Made by a program: the position numbers and the translations under genes. 50,392 bases of DNA from Anaerococcus ihuae (GTDB taxonomy: Bacteria > Bacillota > Clostridia > Tissierellales > Peptoniphilaceae): contig NZ_CAKMRU010000004.1 in assembly GCF_928368155.1 (NCBI RefSeq), forward strand, positions 1-50,392. Reading direction: 5' to 3'. How positions within the stretch are numbered: position 1 is the stretch's first letter; each line of letters starts with the position of its first letter. This document shows, one piece after another, positions 1-8,936 of this stretch. The notes beneath the pieces were generated by a model. That model saw only the letters and a list, made by a program, of their open reading frames with translations. It did no database searches and was not told where the DNA came from.

Positions 1-770
1 TCACTTTGTTCGGTCGAGATGGTAATGTGTAAATATAGTTTTAAGCTAAAGTTTGAATTTTTAGATTAGCTATCTTAAATATTTAAACTCAATAATTGAA
101 TTTAGAACTAGAAATTACAAGTGAAAAACAAATAAAAATATCCTTCAACAATAAGCCTCTCCCAATTTACCCATCTCGAGCAGATAAATATGCCTTGATT
201 TGGCATATTTATCCCTAAAATTAGTGCGAGAGCACGGAAGAATTTACGTAGTAAATGAGTTTTCATAAGCACGGAGGAATTTGCATAGAAAATGAATTTT
301 AGTAGTCGAGAGATCTCATAGGTTAATTAATGCGAATAATTCAAAAATTCATTGGAATTACTAAGGAAATCAAAAATTAAAATATAAACCAAACAAAAGA
401 GATCTCTCCACTCACTTCGTTCGGTCGAGATGGGTAATATTTAGAAATAATTTTAAGCTAAAGTTTGAATTATTTGATTCATTATTATTTAATATTTAGT
501 CTAAAAATAGAATAAAAAATAAAATTATAATTTGGCAAAAATTCAAAAATATTCTTCAGTAAAAAATTAAAGTCAATAATCAACCATCTCGAGTGAAATC
601 GAGAGATCTCTTTTATTAGATACAGCTAATAATTAAATAAATTATTCGATTACAAATATATCAAAACCTCCTTTAGTAATAAAGCCAATCTCAAAACTAC
701 CCATCTCGAGCTTGTCGAGAGATCTCTTAATTAAATAAGGCTAAAATTTCAAAAATTATTTGAATTAAAA
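1..770. repeat. Repeat-rich non-coding region
   Basis: No gene is visible in this stretch. It carries several copies of a short element whose ends read AGAGATCTCTC and TCGAGATGG. The copies are at 398-434 (plus) and at 584-611 and 700-727 (minus). A split copy has its two ends at 171-180 and 305-317 with 124 nt between them, and position 1 cuts into a partial copy. About 45 nt following the copies at 14 and 425 are also alike (both contain TTTTAAGCTAAAGTTTGAAT), so part of the region is a tandem duplication about 411 bp apart. The insert of the split copy contains a perfect 12-bp hairpin (183-194 with 202-213, loop TTGATTT) and an imperfect direct repeat (231-263 and 268-300, both starting AGCACGGA). 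The function is unknown; a small non-autonomous mobile or REP-like element is possible. Confidence 0.75.
398..434 (+). repeat. AGAGATCTCTC...TCGAGATGGG repeat element
   Basis: This is the longest intact copy of the window's dispersed repeat. The conserved left end, AGAGATCTCTC, contains the 8-bp palindrome GAGATCTC, and the conserved right end is TCGAGATGGG. The middle, CACTCACTTCGTTCGG, differs between copies: the inverted copies at 584-611 and 700-727 have only a few nt there. Conserved ends around a variable centre suggest a mobile or recombining element. This is inference. Confidence 0.6.
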
Positions 771-772
771 AT

Positions 773-1936
773 TTAATTATTATTTAACCAATTAATAGCA
801 CATGTCACAAATAATCCTACACCTATTGGCATAGCGTCTTCTGAAAAATCTACTTTTGGATTGTGGTGGGAATAATTATTTCCTGGAATTTTTGAATTTA
901 ATAAGAAATAAACTGTAGGGACTTTTCTTGAAACAAAAGCCATATCCTCACTTGCCATTAGTCTTTCTCCAGAAATCATTTCAATATCAGAAGCCTCTTC
1001 CACATAAGCTACAAGCTCTTTTGTAAGAGATGGATCAGAATAAAGAGAAGGAACTGATGCAGAATATTCTAAATTAATTTCACATTCTGTAGCTTTAGAA
1101 ACTCCTTCAACAATTTCATCCATTCTTTTTTTTAATTTTTCCCTAATTTCTGGATCGTAAGTTCTCATTGTTCCTTGTAAAGTAGCCGTGTCGGGAATAA
1201 TATTTGAATTTGAACCTGATGCAAATTGTCCAAATGTTAAAGTTGTATGTTTTGAAGGATTTGCATCACGGCTTATTAATTGATTAAATTGTTGGTAAAT
1301 CATAACCCCTGCATTAATAGGATCTTTTGTTGTGTGAGGATAACCACCATGTCCTCCTTGACCCTTAATTGTAACTTTAAAATTATCACAACTTGTTGCC
1401 ATGTAACCCTCATAATAAGAAATAGATCCTGCCTCATGACTTAAGTTTGTGTGGAGAGCAAGTGCTACATCAACTCCTTCAAGAACTCCATTTTCAATCA
1501 TCATCTTTGATCCCTTAAAAATTTCTTCAGCAGGTTGAAACATAAATCTTACCTAGCCCTTAAAATCTTTTTTGTGTTTTGCTAGTAATTTTGCACTAAT
1601 AAGACCAATAGATGTGTGAAGGTCGTGTCCACAAGTGTGAGCTACCCCCTTATTTTTTGATGAAAAATCTAGGCCGCTTTCCTCATCCATTGGAAGAGCA
1701 TCCATATCCGCCCTAATTAAAATTTTTTTACCAGGGCCCTTTTCTCCTTTGATAGTAGCTTGAACCCCACTTTCTCCAACTTCCTTTATTTCAGCCCCAA
1801 TTTCTTTCAATTTTTTTATTACAAATTCCTTAGTTTGAGGTAATTGTAAACCCAATTCTGGATTTTCATGTATATGTCTACGATTTTTAACTAATTCATT
1901 TTTTAATTCTTCTGCTTCTTTAAAATAATTTGTCAT
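773..1936 (-). pseudogene. M20 amidohydrolase with an in-frame TAG stop
   Basis: This is a metal-dependent M20/M40-family amidohydrolase (hippurate hydrolase or N-acyl-amino-acid deacylase type), which hydrolyses N-acyl amino acids in the cytoplasm. The start at 1936 (MTNYFKEAEEL) has an AAAGGATG ribosome binding site. The N-terminal part shows RRHIHENPELG, then the metal-binding IRADMDALPM and HTCGHDLHTS. The C-terminal part begins FMFQPAEE and continues through the dimerisation domain to SHHNPKVDF near the end. The halves are in the same frame, separated only by a TAG codon at 1553-1555 within KDFKG-stop-VRFMFQPAEE. With that codon read, the protein would be 387 residues, the family's normal length. 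It is therefore most simply a recent nonsense pseudogene; the second half also has an internal ATG at 1543 but no good ribosome binding site. Confidence 0.85.
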
Positions 1937-2190
1937 AAATATCATCCTTTCTTTTAAAAAACAAAAAGCTTTATTAAAAAACTTTTTGCTAACAATAAAA
2001 AAGACATAATAATGAGATTTTTATTTCTTAATATTTATACCCTATTTTTATCTTTAAATAAAAAACTATTAGCTTAATTTTTCCGATTATTTTAATATGC
2101 TTTGCCTACATAATAGTTTGATAAAATACAAATTATCTAAATATTTATAAAAAAATAAACAAATTTCACGAATATTTACAAATTTTTATT

Positions 2191-2196
2191 TATAAT
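2191..2196 (+). promoter_or_regulatory. Candidate -10 box for the PTS IIC gene
   Basis: TATAAT lies 36 nt before the start codon, followed by the ribosome binding site AGGAGGG at 2221-2227. No convincing -35 box is seen. The remaining 1937-2231 gap between the divergent amidohydrolase and PTS genes is AT-rich. Its only other structure is a CAAAAAG/CTTTTTG hairpin near 1960-1990. Confidence 0.3.
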
Positions 2197-2231
2197 ATAA
2201 AATTATATTTAAAGAATTTTAGGAGGGAAAA

Positions 2232-3254
2232 ATGAAAAATTTTTTAAAAAGAAAAGGAATAAGCCTTTCACCAAAAGTTTATTTTATTGATGCCTTAGGA
2301 TCAATGGCCTTTGGACTTTTTGCAACACTTTTAGTAGGAACAATTTTAAATACAATTGGTAAATCTTTTGATATAAAATTTTTATCAGAAACAATTTGGC
2401 CCCTTGCCCAAGAAGCCACAGGCCCTGCAATCGCCGTTTCAATCGCCTACGCTCTTAATGCAGACAGATTAATTTTATTTTCATCAACAATAGTAGGGCT
2501 TGCCGCAAACAAATTGGGTGGACCCATGGGAGTTTTTATAGCAACACTTTTTTGTGTAGAAATTGCAAAAATAATTTCAAAAGAAACTAAAATCGATATA
2601 GTTTTGACCCCAGTTGTAACAGTTTTAGTCGGAGTAATGATTGCAAATTTAGTTGGACCTTTTATCCAAACACTAATGACAAAAATCGGAATTATAATAA
2701 TGGATGCAACCAAACAAAAACCATTTATCATGGGAATAATTGTTTCAGTAATTGTAGGAATAGTTTTAACTCTTCCAATTTCATCAGCTGCACTTTGTAT
2801 GACAATAAGTCTATCAGGACTTGCAGCAGGAGCTGCGACAATTGGATGTTGTTGTCAAATGATTGGCTTTGCAGTAATTTCATTTAAAGAAAACAAAACC
2901 CAAGGCCTAATCGCCCAAGGACTTGGAACAAGTATGTTACAAATGCCAAATATAATGAGAAATCCAAAAATTTTAATCCCACCAACCCTCGCATCAGCAA
3001 TACTTGGACCATTTTCAACAATAATTTTCAAACTAGAAAATTCCCCAATAGGAGCTGGCATGGGAACATGCGGTTTGGTAGGACAAATTTCAACCTTTAC
3101 AGCAATGAGCACCGTCCCATTTTTTAAATTATTATCAACAATAATAATCATGCACATAATCCTTCCAGCCATAGTTTCATTAATAATTTATTATTTCGTT
3201 AAAAAAATCGGCTGGATAAAAGATGGGGATATGAAGTTAGATTTTTCTAAATAA
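2232..3254 (+). CDS. PTS transporter subunit IIC, PfoR-like (PTS_EIIC_2 family)
   Basis: This 340-residue polytopic membrane protein has about nine to ten hydrophobic segments. It resembles the PTS_EIIC_2 family, which includes the Clostridium perfringens PfoR protein once called a regulator of perfringolysin. Gly/Ala/Pro-rich helices with conserved stretches such as QEATGPAIAVSIAYAL and GPMGVFIATLFCVEIAKI are typical. The family is thought to be a sugar-type permease unit, but no EIIA or EIIB domain or gene is nearby, so the substrate and phosphoryl donor are unknown. AGGAGGG precedes the ATG. It is monocistronic, diverges from the broken amidohydrolase and ends at a strong terminator. Confidence 0.8.
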   Translation: MKNFLKRKGISLSPKVYFIDALGSMAFGLFATLLVGTILNTIGKSFDIKFLSETIWPLAQEATGPAIAVSIAYALNADRLILFSSTIVGLAANKLGGPMGVFIATLFCVEIAKIISKETKIDIVLTPVVTVLVGVMIANLVGPFIQTLMTKIGIIIMDATKQKPFIMGIIVSVIVGIVLTLPISSAALCMTISLSGLAAGAATIGCCCQMIGFAVISFKENKTQGLIAQGLGTSMLQMPNIMRNPKILIPPTLASAILGPFSTIIFKLENSPIGAGMGTCGLVGQISTFTAMSTVPFFKLLSTIIIMHIILPAIVSLIIYYFVKKIGWIKDGDMKLDFSK

Positions 3255-3280
3255 AAATTCAAATACTTTATCAAATTTAA

Positions 3281-3318
3281 AAATGGACTATGCATATAAT
3301 ACACATAGTCCATTTTTT
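3281..3318 (+). terminator. Rho-independent terminator after the PTS IIC gene
   Basis: A perfect 12-bp stem (AAATGGACTATG with CATAGTCCATTT) encloses an 11-nt loop and ends in a T run, 27 nt after the stop codon. Confidence 0.9.
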
Positions 3319-3360
3319 TATTTGTCATTTTCTTATTTAGTTTAGTCTGAGGGGAAATAT

Positions 3361-3390
3361 TAAAAACGTCCACACGGGGACGTTTTTAAG
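3361..3390 (-). terminator. Terminator of the gltX-sigma operon
   Basis: A 10-bp stem, AAAAACGTCC with GGACGTTTTT (3362-3371 and 3378-3387), lies just past the minus-strand sigma gene. Read on the minus strand it ends in TTTTTAATA. Confidence 0.8.
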
Positions 3391-3398
3391 CTATTTAT

Positions 3399-4403
3399 CT
3401 ACTCCTGATCACTGTATTGTTTTAGTTTTCCTAGGGCTTGGTTTTCTATTTGTCTTATTCTTTCTCTTGATAGGGAATAAATTGTTCCTATTTCTTCTAG
3501 GGTTTTTGGTTTTTCGTTATCTAGGCCGTATCTGTAGATTATTATTTGTTTTTCTCTATCTGATAATTGATCTAGGGCTTTCATTAGGAAATCTTCCATA
3601 TCTTTTTTTAGGATTTGATCGTCTACTGGGATTGAATCGTCTCCTACCATATCCATTAACTCATCGCCTGTTGAATCTTCTGAATCAAGATTTATGTTTA
3701 AGCTTGTTGAATTTACTTGATTTCTGTTTATCAAAAATAAATCGTCAGCTTGTTTTTTATCGATTCCTTCTTGTTTTAAAATCTTGTATAATTCTTCTTC
3801 GCTAGCTTCTGGATTTGCTTTTAATATTTGTTTTAATTTATTTAATTTCAAATATTTTCCTGCTGGTATTCTTATTGTGTGACCTTCTTTGTTGATCGCT
3901 TTTCTTATTGCTTTGTCAATCCACTTGTAGGCGTAGGTTGTAAATTTGTATCCCAAAGTTAGGTCAAATTTTTCTGCAGCTCTAATCATTCCAAGCATTC
4001 CTGATTGAACTAAGTCTTCAAGCTCAAGATCGTTTCCATGTGAGCGATAAAAATATGAGGCTCTGCTTCTTACTAGTCCTTGGTTTTTATCTACCAAGGC
4101 GCCAAGGGCATTTTGATTTCCCTCTTGAAATTGTTCTACAATTTGCTCGTTTGTTAAATCTGAAAGCCTGATTATATCAGACCTTTGCCTTGCAACTAGG
4201 GAATTTTTTATTTTTTTCCTATTTTCTTCCTCTTCATCTTCTTCCAGCTCTTCGTCTTCCAAAAACTGGTCAAATTCTTCTTTTTCTTCTTCTGTTAATC
4301 CCTTATAAATTTTTTGGGCTTCTTTTTGATCAATTTCATCTTCATCAAAGAAATCTTTAAATTTTTCAAAGATTTCTTCGTCATTAAAATTTATTTTATC
4401 CAT
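3399..4403 (-). CDS. RNA polymerase sigma-70 family factor (RpoD-like)
   Basis: This 334-residue sigma factor directs RNA polymerase to promoters. A very acidic N-terminal stretch (residues 1-62, with runs of D and E) replaces canonical region 1. Region 2 spans about residues 95-180 (NQGLVRSRASYFYR, LEDLVQSGMLGMIRAAEKFD, YKFTTYAYKWIDKAI, HTIRIP). A region 3-like helical part follows to about 255, and region 4 is at about 270-330 (LSDREKQIIIYRYGL, LSRERIRQIENQALGKLK). The RERIRQIE helix is of primary-sigma style. It is last in gltX-cysS-rlmB-yacP, the place sigH occupies in Bacillus, but the size and region 4 are RpoD-like. Whether it is the housekeeping sigma or a paralogue cannot be told from this window. 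Confidence 0.85.
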   Translation of the reverse strand: MDKINFNDEEIFEKFKDFFDEDEIDQKEAQKIYKGLTEEEKEEFDQFLEDEELEEDEEEENRKKIKNSLVARQRSDIIRLSDLTNEQIVEQFQEGNQNALGALVDKNQGLVRSRASYFYRSHGNDLELEDLVQSGMLGMIRAAEKFDLTLGYKFTTYAYKWIDKAIRKAINKEGHTIRIPAGKYLKLNKLKQILKANPEASEEELYKILKQEGIDKKQADDLFLINRNQVNSTSLNINLDSEDSTGDELMDMVGDDSIPVDDQILKKDMEDFLMKALDQLSDREKQIIIYRYGLDNEKPKTLEEIGTIYSLSRERIRQIENQALGKLKQYSDQE

Positions 4404-4497
4404 ATAACCACCATAAATTTGATCTGCCTAAGCAGCCAAGTTCTTATAAAAATGATTTGAATTTTTATAAATTGAATTTATCTACCTTTACCATTAT

Positions 4498-5022
4498 TTA
4501 TTTTTCCAAGTCTTTTTTTATATCATCAAGTTTTTTTATTACATCTTCTGATAAGGGAAATTGCTTGAAATTATTTGAAAAATCTTTTTTTTGACTTCTC
4601 TTAATTTTTACCCTTTTATTTAAAAGATCATTCCTAAGCTCAAGACCAGTCATCCTACTTGCTCCTCTCTCAAAGGCAAGTGATTGGACTTGCCCATCGT
4701 CGGTTACAACTTTTACATTGTGGCGACGGGCGTACTTGTTAGTCATTTTTTCGATGTAGGTGTCAGCTGTTTGAAATTTTTTGGTATAGACTATTTCTAT
4801 GCCTAGTTTTTCAAATATATTTTCTTTTTCACCGTCTGAATTGTAGGCATCAAAGACTACGACAAGATTTTCGTTTGAAAGGGATGCGTATTCTGCCATC
4901 TCATCTATTAATTTTTCACGAGCAAGCTCTAAGGAATTTTCTTTTATATGAATTAATTCAGGCCAAGAATTTATTATGTTATAGCCATCAACATAGGTTA
5001 TATTTTTTTTAGTTAAAGCCAT
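4498..5022 (-). CDS. yacP: YacP/Rae1-type NYN-domain endoribonuclease
   Basis: This 174-residue NYN (PIN-like) nuclease-fold protein is related to Bacillus YacP/Rae1, a ribosome-associated mRNA endonuclease that cleaves in the A site. It shows the acidic pocket of the fold: VDGYNIINSW at the N-terminus, VVVFDAYNSDG in the middle, TADTYIEKM and VVTDDGQVQSLAFERGASRM. The C-terminal tail is basic and helical. It overlaps the end of rlmB by 14 nt, so translation is probably coupled. The order rlmB-yacP is conserved across Firmicutes, which supports the call. There is a 94-nt gap to the sigma gene. Confidence 0.85.
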   Translation of the reverse strand: MALTKKNITYVDGYNIINSWPELIHIKENSLELAREKLIDEMAEYASLSNENLVVVFDAYNSDGEKENIFEKLGIEIVYTKKFQTADTYIEKMTNKYARRHNVKVVTDDGQVQSLAFERGASRMTGLELRNDLLNKRVKIKRSQKKDFSNNFKQFPLSEDVIKKLDDIKKDLEK

Positions 5023-5722
5023 TTTGTCTTAGACTTTCATAGATTGCGATTGCACTTGCTACCGATGCGTTTAATGAATTTATTTTGCCAAGCATGGGTA
5101 TTTTTATTAGTCCATCGCAATTTTCTCTTACAAGTCTTGAAAGTCCCTTTCCTTCATTGCCAACAACTAGGGCAATTTTTCCTGTAAGATCTGTTTGAGT
5201 AATATCACCATCAGCTTCTCCAGCAAGTCCATAAACCCAAAAATTTTCTTTTTTTATTTCTTTTATGGCCCTATTTATATTTTTAACCATGGCTATGTCA
5301 ATATTGTTGATTGCTCCTGCACTTGTTTTATAAACTGTTGAGTTTACTTTTGCAGATCTTCTTTCTGAAATAATTATTCCATCAAATCCAAAGGCTTCTG
5401 CACTTCTAATTATTGCACCAAGATTGTGGGGATCTTCTATTTGATCTAAAATCATTAGCCTTTTTTTATCTTTTAAATCATCAAGGTCCTTGTATTTGTA
5501 ATCTTCTACTTCGATTTCAACACCTTGGTGGTTGCCAGAAATTTTTGAAAAATAATCCTTGTCCTCATAAAATATTGGCACATTTTCTTCTTCTAATTTA
5601 TTTATAATTTTATCAATCAGTCTGTGATTTTTGCCCTTGTTGTCCAAAATATGAGCTTTTTTTATATTTTCACCTGCATCAATGGTTTCAAGTACAGATT
5701 TTCTTCCATATATACTTGCCAT
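5009..5722 (-). CDS. rlmB: 23S rRNA (guanosine-2251-2'-O)-methyltransferase RlmB
   Basis: This 237-residue SpoU/TrmH-family SAM-dependent 2'-O-methyltransferase has a knotted SPOUT fold. The N-terminal substrate-binding domain occupies residues 1-75 (YGRKSVLETI, GNHQGVEI). The catalytic domain has the three SpoU motifs: LDQIEDPHNLGAIIRSAEAFG, LVVGNEGKGLSR and IPMLGKINSLNASVASAIAIYE. It methylates G2251-type ribose in the peptidyl transferase loop of 23S rRNA. Its start codon shares one base with the cysS stop (TAATG), so it is translationally coupled. Confidence 0.93.
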   Translation of the reverse strand: MASIYGRKSVLETIDAGENIKKAHILDNKGKNHRLIDKIINKLEEENVPIFYEDKDYFSKISGNHQGVEIEVEDYKYKDLDDLKDKKRLMILDQIEDPHNLGAIIRSAEAFGFDGIIISERRSAKVNSTVYKTSAGAINNIDIAMVKNINRAIKEIKKENFWVYGLAGEADGDITQTDLTGKIALVVGNEGKGLSRLVRENCDGLIKIPMLGKINSLNASVASAIAIYESLRQNGFN

Positions 5723-7140
5723 TACTTAAGCTCCCACTTGGTTCCTTCTCTGGTATCTTTGATTAAAATTCCCATTTCAGAAAGTTTGTCGCGAATTTCA
5801 TCTGCTTTAGCAAAATCTTTTGCTTTTTTCGCTTCTTTTCTTTCTTCTATTAATTTATTTATTAAATCTTCATCAATTGAATCATCTGTTTTTTTTCTAT
5901 TTTCTATACCAAGAACATCTTCAAGTTTTATAAATAAATCTCTAGTTTTTTCTACAAATTCTTTTGAAGAATTTTCATCAAGCTTGGTATTAGCAAATTT
6001 TGAAATTTCAAATAAAACTGTAAGAGCATCTGCTGTGTTTAGGTCATCATCCATAACTTTTCTAAAATTACTTTCAAAATTATCAAGCTCTTTTACCAAA
6101 TCTTTTTCTTCATCTTTTAAATTTCCACTCGCTTTTTCTAAAAGATCATCCATCCTAAATTTGGCATTGTTTAATCTTTCTAGGGAATTTTTGGCTTGTT
6201 CTATTATTTCTCTTGTGAAATTTATTGGAAGTCTATAACCTGCAGACAATAGCCAAAATCTCACAACCATAAGGTCGTATTCTTTTTTAATATCGTGTAG
6301 GGTAAAGAAATTTCCCAAAGACTTGCTCATTTTGGTTCCATCAACTTGGATCATGCCGTTGTGCATCCAATAATTTGCAAATTTTTTGCCTGATCTTGTT
6401 TCTGATTGGGCGATTTCATTTTCGTGGTGAGGAAATTGTAAATCTTCTCCACCAGCATGAAGGTCGATTGTCTCTCCCAATAATTTTTTGCTCATGGTTG
6501 AACATTCTATATGCCAGCCCGGTCTACCCTTGCCCCAAGGAGAATCCCAAGAGATTTCTCCTTCTTTTTTTGTAGCTTTCCAAAGGGTAAAATCCATAGG
6601 ATTTCTTTTTTTGCCCTTGTCCTTATCATCTAGTCTGTTTGATGCGCCTTCTCTTAAATCTTCAATATTTTTTCCTGAAAGATGTCCATAATCTTTTGCT
6701 TTTGAAATATCAAAATAAACATCTCCATCAGATTCGTAGGCACAATCCTTATCCACCAATTCTTTTACAAATTCTATAATATCATCCATAGTTTCTGTAG
6801 CTTTTGGGTGGATTGTGTCTTCTTCATCAAGATTTAAATCTTTTGCATCTTCCATATAAGCTTTTATATACTTATCTGTAACTTCCTTAGTTGATATATT
6901 ATCTTTAATGGCCTTATTTATAATTTTATCGTCTACATCTGTAAAATTTACAACATATTTTACGTCGTTTCCAAGATATTTTAAATATCTTCTCATTGTA
7001 TCAAAAATTACCAAAGGACGGGCGTTTCCTATGTGCATATAATCATAAACTGTTGGGCCGCATACATACATTCTTACCTTGTTTTCATCAATTGTCTTGA
7101 AATCTTCTTTTTGTCTTGTGAATGTATTATATATTTTCAT
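5722..7140 (-). CDS. cysS: Cysteine--tRNA ligase
   Basis: This 472-residue class I aminoacyl-tRNA synthetase charges tRNA-Cys. The HIGH motif appears as MHIGNARP in the opening nucleotide fold, and KMSKS as GTKMSKSLGN. Zinc ligands are visible at CGPTVYD, in HIECSTMS and in HAGGEDLQFPHHENE, which give the enzyme its cysteine selectivity. The C-terminal DALR-type anticodon-binding helices run from about residue 340. It starts one base after the gltX stop codon. The Bacillus neighbours cysE (before it) and mrnC (after it) are absent here. Confidence 0.96.
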   Translation of the reverse strand: MKIYNTFTRQKEDFKTIDENKVRMYVCGPTVYDYMHIGNARPLVIFDTMRRYLKYLGNDVKYVVNFTDVDDKIINKAIKDNISTKEVTDKYIKAYMEDAKDLNLDEEDTIHPKATETMDDIIEFVKELVDKDCAYESDGDVYFDISKAKDYGHLSGKNIEDLREGASNRLDDKDKGKKRNPMDFTLWKATKKEGEISWDSPWGKGRPGWHIECSTMSKKLLGETIDLHAGGEDLQFPHHENEIAQSETRSGKKFANYWMHNGMIQVDGTKMSKSLGNFFTLHDIKKEYDLMVVRFWLLSAGYRLPINFTREIIEQAKNSLERLNNAKFRMDDLLEKASGNLKDEEKDLVKELDNFESNFRKVMDDDLNTADALTVLFEISKFANTKLDENSSKEFVEKTRDLFIKLEDVLGIENRKKTDDSIDEDLINKLIEERKEAKKAKDFAKADEIRDKLSEMGILIKDTREGTKWELK

Positions 7141-7141
7141 A

Positions 7142-8623
7142 TTAAAAATTTTCCTTAACGTAATTTAATCTATCGATCATTTTTTCCTTGCCCATAATTA
7201 CAAAGGCATTTACAAGTTCTGGTCCGTGAACATTTCCTGTAAGTCCTGCCCTAACTGGGAACCATAAATTCTTTCCTTTTATTCCTGTTTCTTTTTGGAT
7301 AGATTTCATTATGGTTTTTGCAAAGTCTAGGTCAACTTCATCAACTTCTCCAAGCTTTCCAATAAAGGCATCAAATAAAGTTTTAGCCTCATCAGTTTTT
7401 ATGGCTTCAACCGCTTCATCGGTCCATTTCATATCTTTATCATCTACATAATAAACATAAGCTTCGTCTTTAATATCTATGAATTTATCAATTGCTGATT
7501 GCCAGGTTGCAGCAAGAAGATTTAATTTTTCTTCTGGATAATCTTCGCCGAAAAATCCTGCTTCAATACAATATGGTTTTATAGCTTTTGCTAAATCTTC
7601 AACGCTCATTTCTCTTACATAATGACCGTTAACCCAATCAAGTTTTCTTACATCAAAAACTGCTCCGGTTTTATTTACCCTATCAAAAGTAAATTGGTCA
7701 GCAAGTTCTTTCATTGTAAAAATTTCTTCTTCACTATCAGGAGACCAACCCAAAAGAGCTAAATAATTTATTAATCCTTCTGGTAAATATCCTCTTTCGA
7801 TGAAATCTTCAACCATTCCATCTCCATTTCTCTTAGAATATTTTTTGTGATCTTTATTTAAAACTGTAGGAAGGTGGATATATTCTGGAGCTTCCCATCC
7901 AAAAGCTTGGTATAAAAATACGTGTTTTGGAGTTGAAGAAATCCATTCATCCCCTCTTACAACGTGAGTGATTCCCATTTCGTGATCGTCAACAATAACT
8001 GCAAAATGATAAGTTGGATATCCGTCTTCTTTTATCAAAACTTGGTCGTCCATATCATTTGTATTAAAGGTTATTTTTCCCTTAATCCTATCTTCAAAAG
8101 AAATATCTGTATCTTTTGGAAGTTTTAATCTTACAGTATATTTTTCACCGTTAGCAATTTTTTCTTTTGCCTCTTCCAAAGTAAGTGAACGACAAAGTCC
8201 ATCATATTTTGGTGTAAGACCATCAGCTTTTTGTCTTGCTCTTAAATTGTCGAGTCTTTCCTTTGAGCAAAAGCAATAATAAGCCTTGCCTTCTTCGATT
8301 AATTTTTCAATATATTTATCATAAATTCCAGCTTTAACCCTATCAGATTGGATATAAGGACCAAAGTCTCCTTTTTCAGTAACTTGACCATTTTCGTCAA
8401 GCATAACGCCTTCATCAATTTCAATTCCTGACCATTTTAAAGTCTTCAATAAATTTTCCAAGGCTCCTTCAACAAATCTGGTTCTGTCTGTATCTTCAAT
8501 TCTTAAAAGCATTTTTCCACCAGTATGTCTTGCATAAAGGTAATTAAAAAGTGCTGTTCTAAGTCCACCGATGTGGAGGTAACCTGTTGGTGATGGTGCA
8601 AATCTAACTCTTGTTTCTGTCAT
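7142..8623 (-). CDS. gltX: Glutamate--tRNA ligase
   Basis: This 493-residue class I synthetase is the first gene of the operon. It shows APSPTGYLHIGGLRT (HIGH) near the N-terminus and KYSKRNG as the KMSKS loop. Firmicutes of this kind often use a non-discriminating GluRS that also charges tRNA-Gln for the GatCAB route; that is not decidable here. The start has TAAGGAGG upstream. The leader contains a GC-rich hairpin (8731-8753) described separately. Confidence 0.96.
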   Translation of the reverse strand: MTETRVRFAPSPTGYLHIGGLRTALFNYLYARHTGGKMLLRIEDTDRTRFVEGALENLLKTLKWSGIEIDEGVMLDENGQVTEKGDFGPYIQSDRVKAGIYDKYIEKLIEEGKAYYCFCSKERLDNLRARQKADGLTPKYDGLCRSLTLEEAKEKIANGEKYTVRLKLPKDTDISFEDRIKGKITFNTNDMDDQVLIKEDGYPTYHFAVIVDDHEMGITHVVRGDEWISSTPKHVFLYQAFGWEAPEYIHLPTVLNKDHKKYSKRNGDGMVEDFIERGYLPEGLINYLALLGWSPDSEEEIFTMKELADQFTFDRVNKTGAVFDVRKLDWVNGHYVREMSVEDLAKAIKPYCIEAGFFGEDYPEEKLNLLAATWQSAIDKFIDIKDEAYVYYVDDKDMKWTDEAVEAIKTDEAKTLFDAFIGKLGEVDEVDLDFAKTIMKSIQKETGIKGKNLWFPVRAGLTGNVHGPELVNAFVIMGKEKMIDRLNYVKENF

Positions 8624-8730
8624 AAATCCTCCTTAAAAATATTACTTTTATTATATAATATCTTGACTAATTTATAAAATCATATTTTTTCAATTTTTTC
8701 GTAAATTTATAAAAAAATAACGAAAAGGAA

Positions 8731-8753
8731 AGGGAGTGCAAAACTCACTCCCT
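8731..8753 (-). promoter_or_regulatory. GC-rich hairpin in the gltX upstream region
   Basis: A perfect 8-bp stem, AGGGAGTG with CACTCCCT, has a 7-nt loop and lies 108 nt before gltX between divergent genes. Read toward gltX it is followed by TTCCTTTTCG and then a T-rich stretch. It could be an attenuator in the gltX leader or simply a boundary element. No T-box motif is seen. Confidence 0.4.
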
Positions 8754-8882
8754 CCTAAATACTGCTTTTATTTTAGCATAAAATATGTTTTTTTTCAAGA
8801 TATATTATCAATTACAAAGATTTATATTTTAAAATTATATTTTTGAATTTTATATCAATTTTTTCCTCTAATATATTTATGT

Positions 8883-8888
8883 TATAAT
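8883..8888 (+). promoter_or_regulatory. Candidate -10 box for the ABC exporter genes
   Basis: TATAAT precedes the permease start by 48 nt. No clear -35 hexamer is present at the right distance. Confidence 0.35.
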
Positions 8889-8936
8889 ATGAGAAAGTGT
8901 TTCTGCTTATTCAAAAATAATTATAAGGAAAATATT

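Noticed and set aside
1553..1555. TAG read as pyrrolysine in the amidohydrolase
   Set aside because: No Pyl biosynthesis or tRNA genes are in the window and the M20 family does not use pyrrolysine; a nonsense mutation is simpler.
5624..6691. Plus-strand Ser/Phe-rich frames opposite cysS
   Set aside because: They are complementary-strand shadows of a well-conserved gene.
8624..8936. T-box riboswitch upstream of gltX
   Set aside because: No T-box consensus or specifier stem is visible; only one short hairpin is present.
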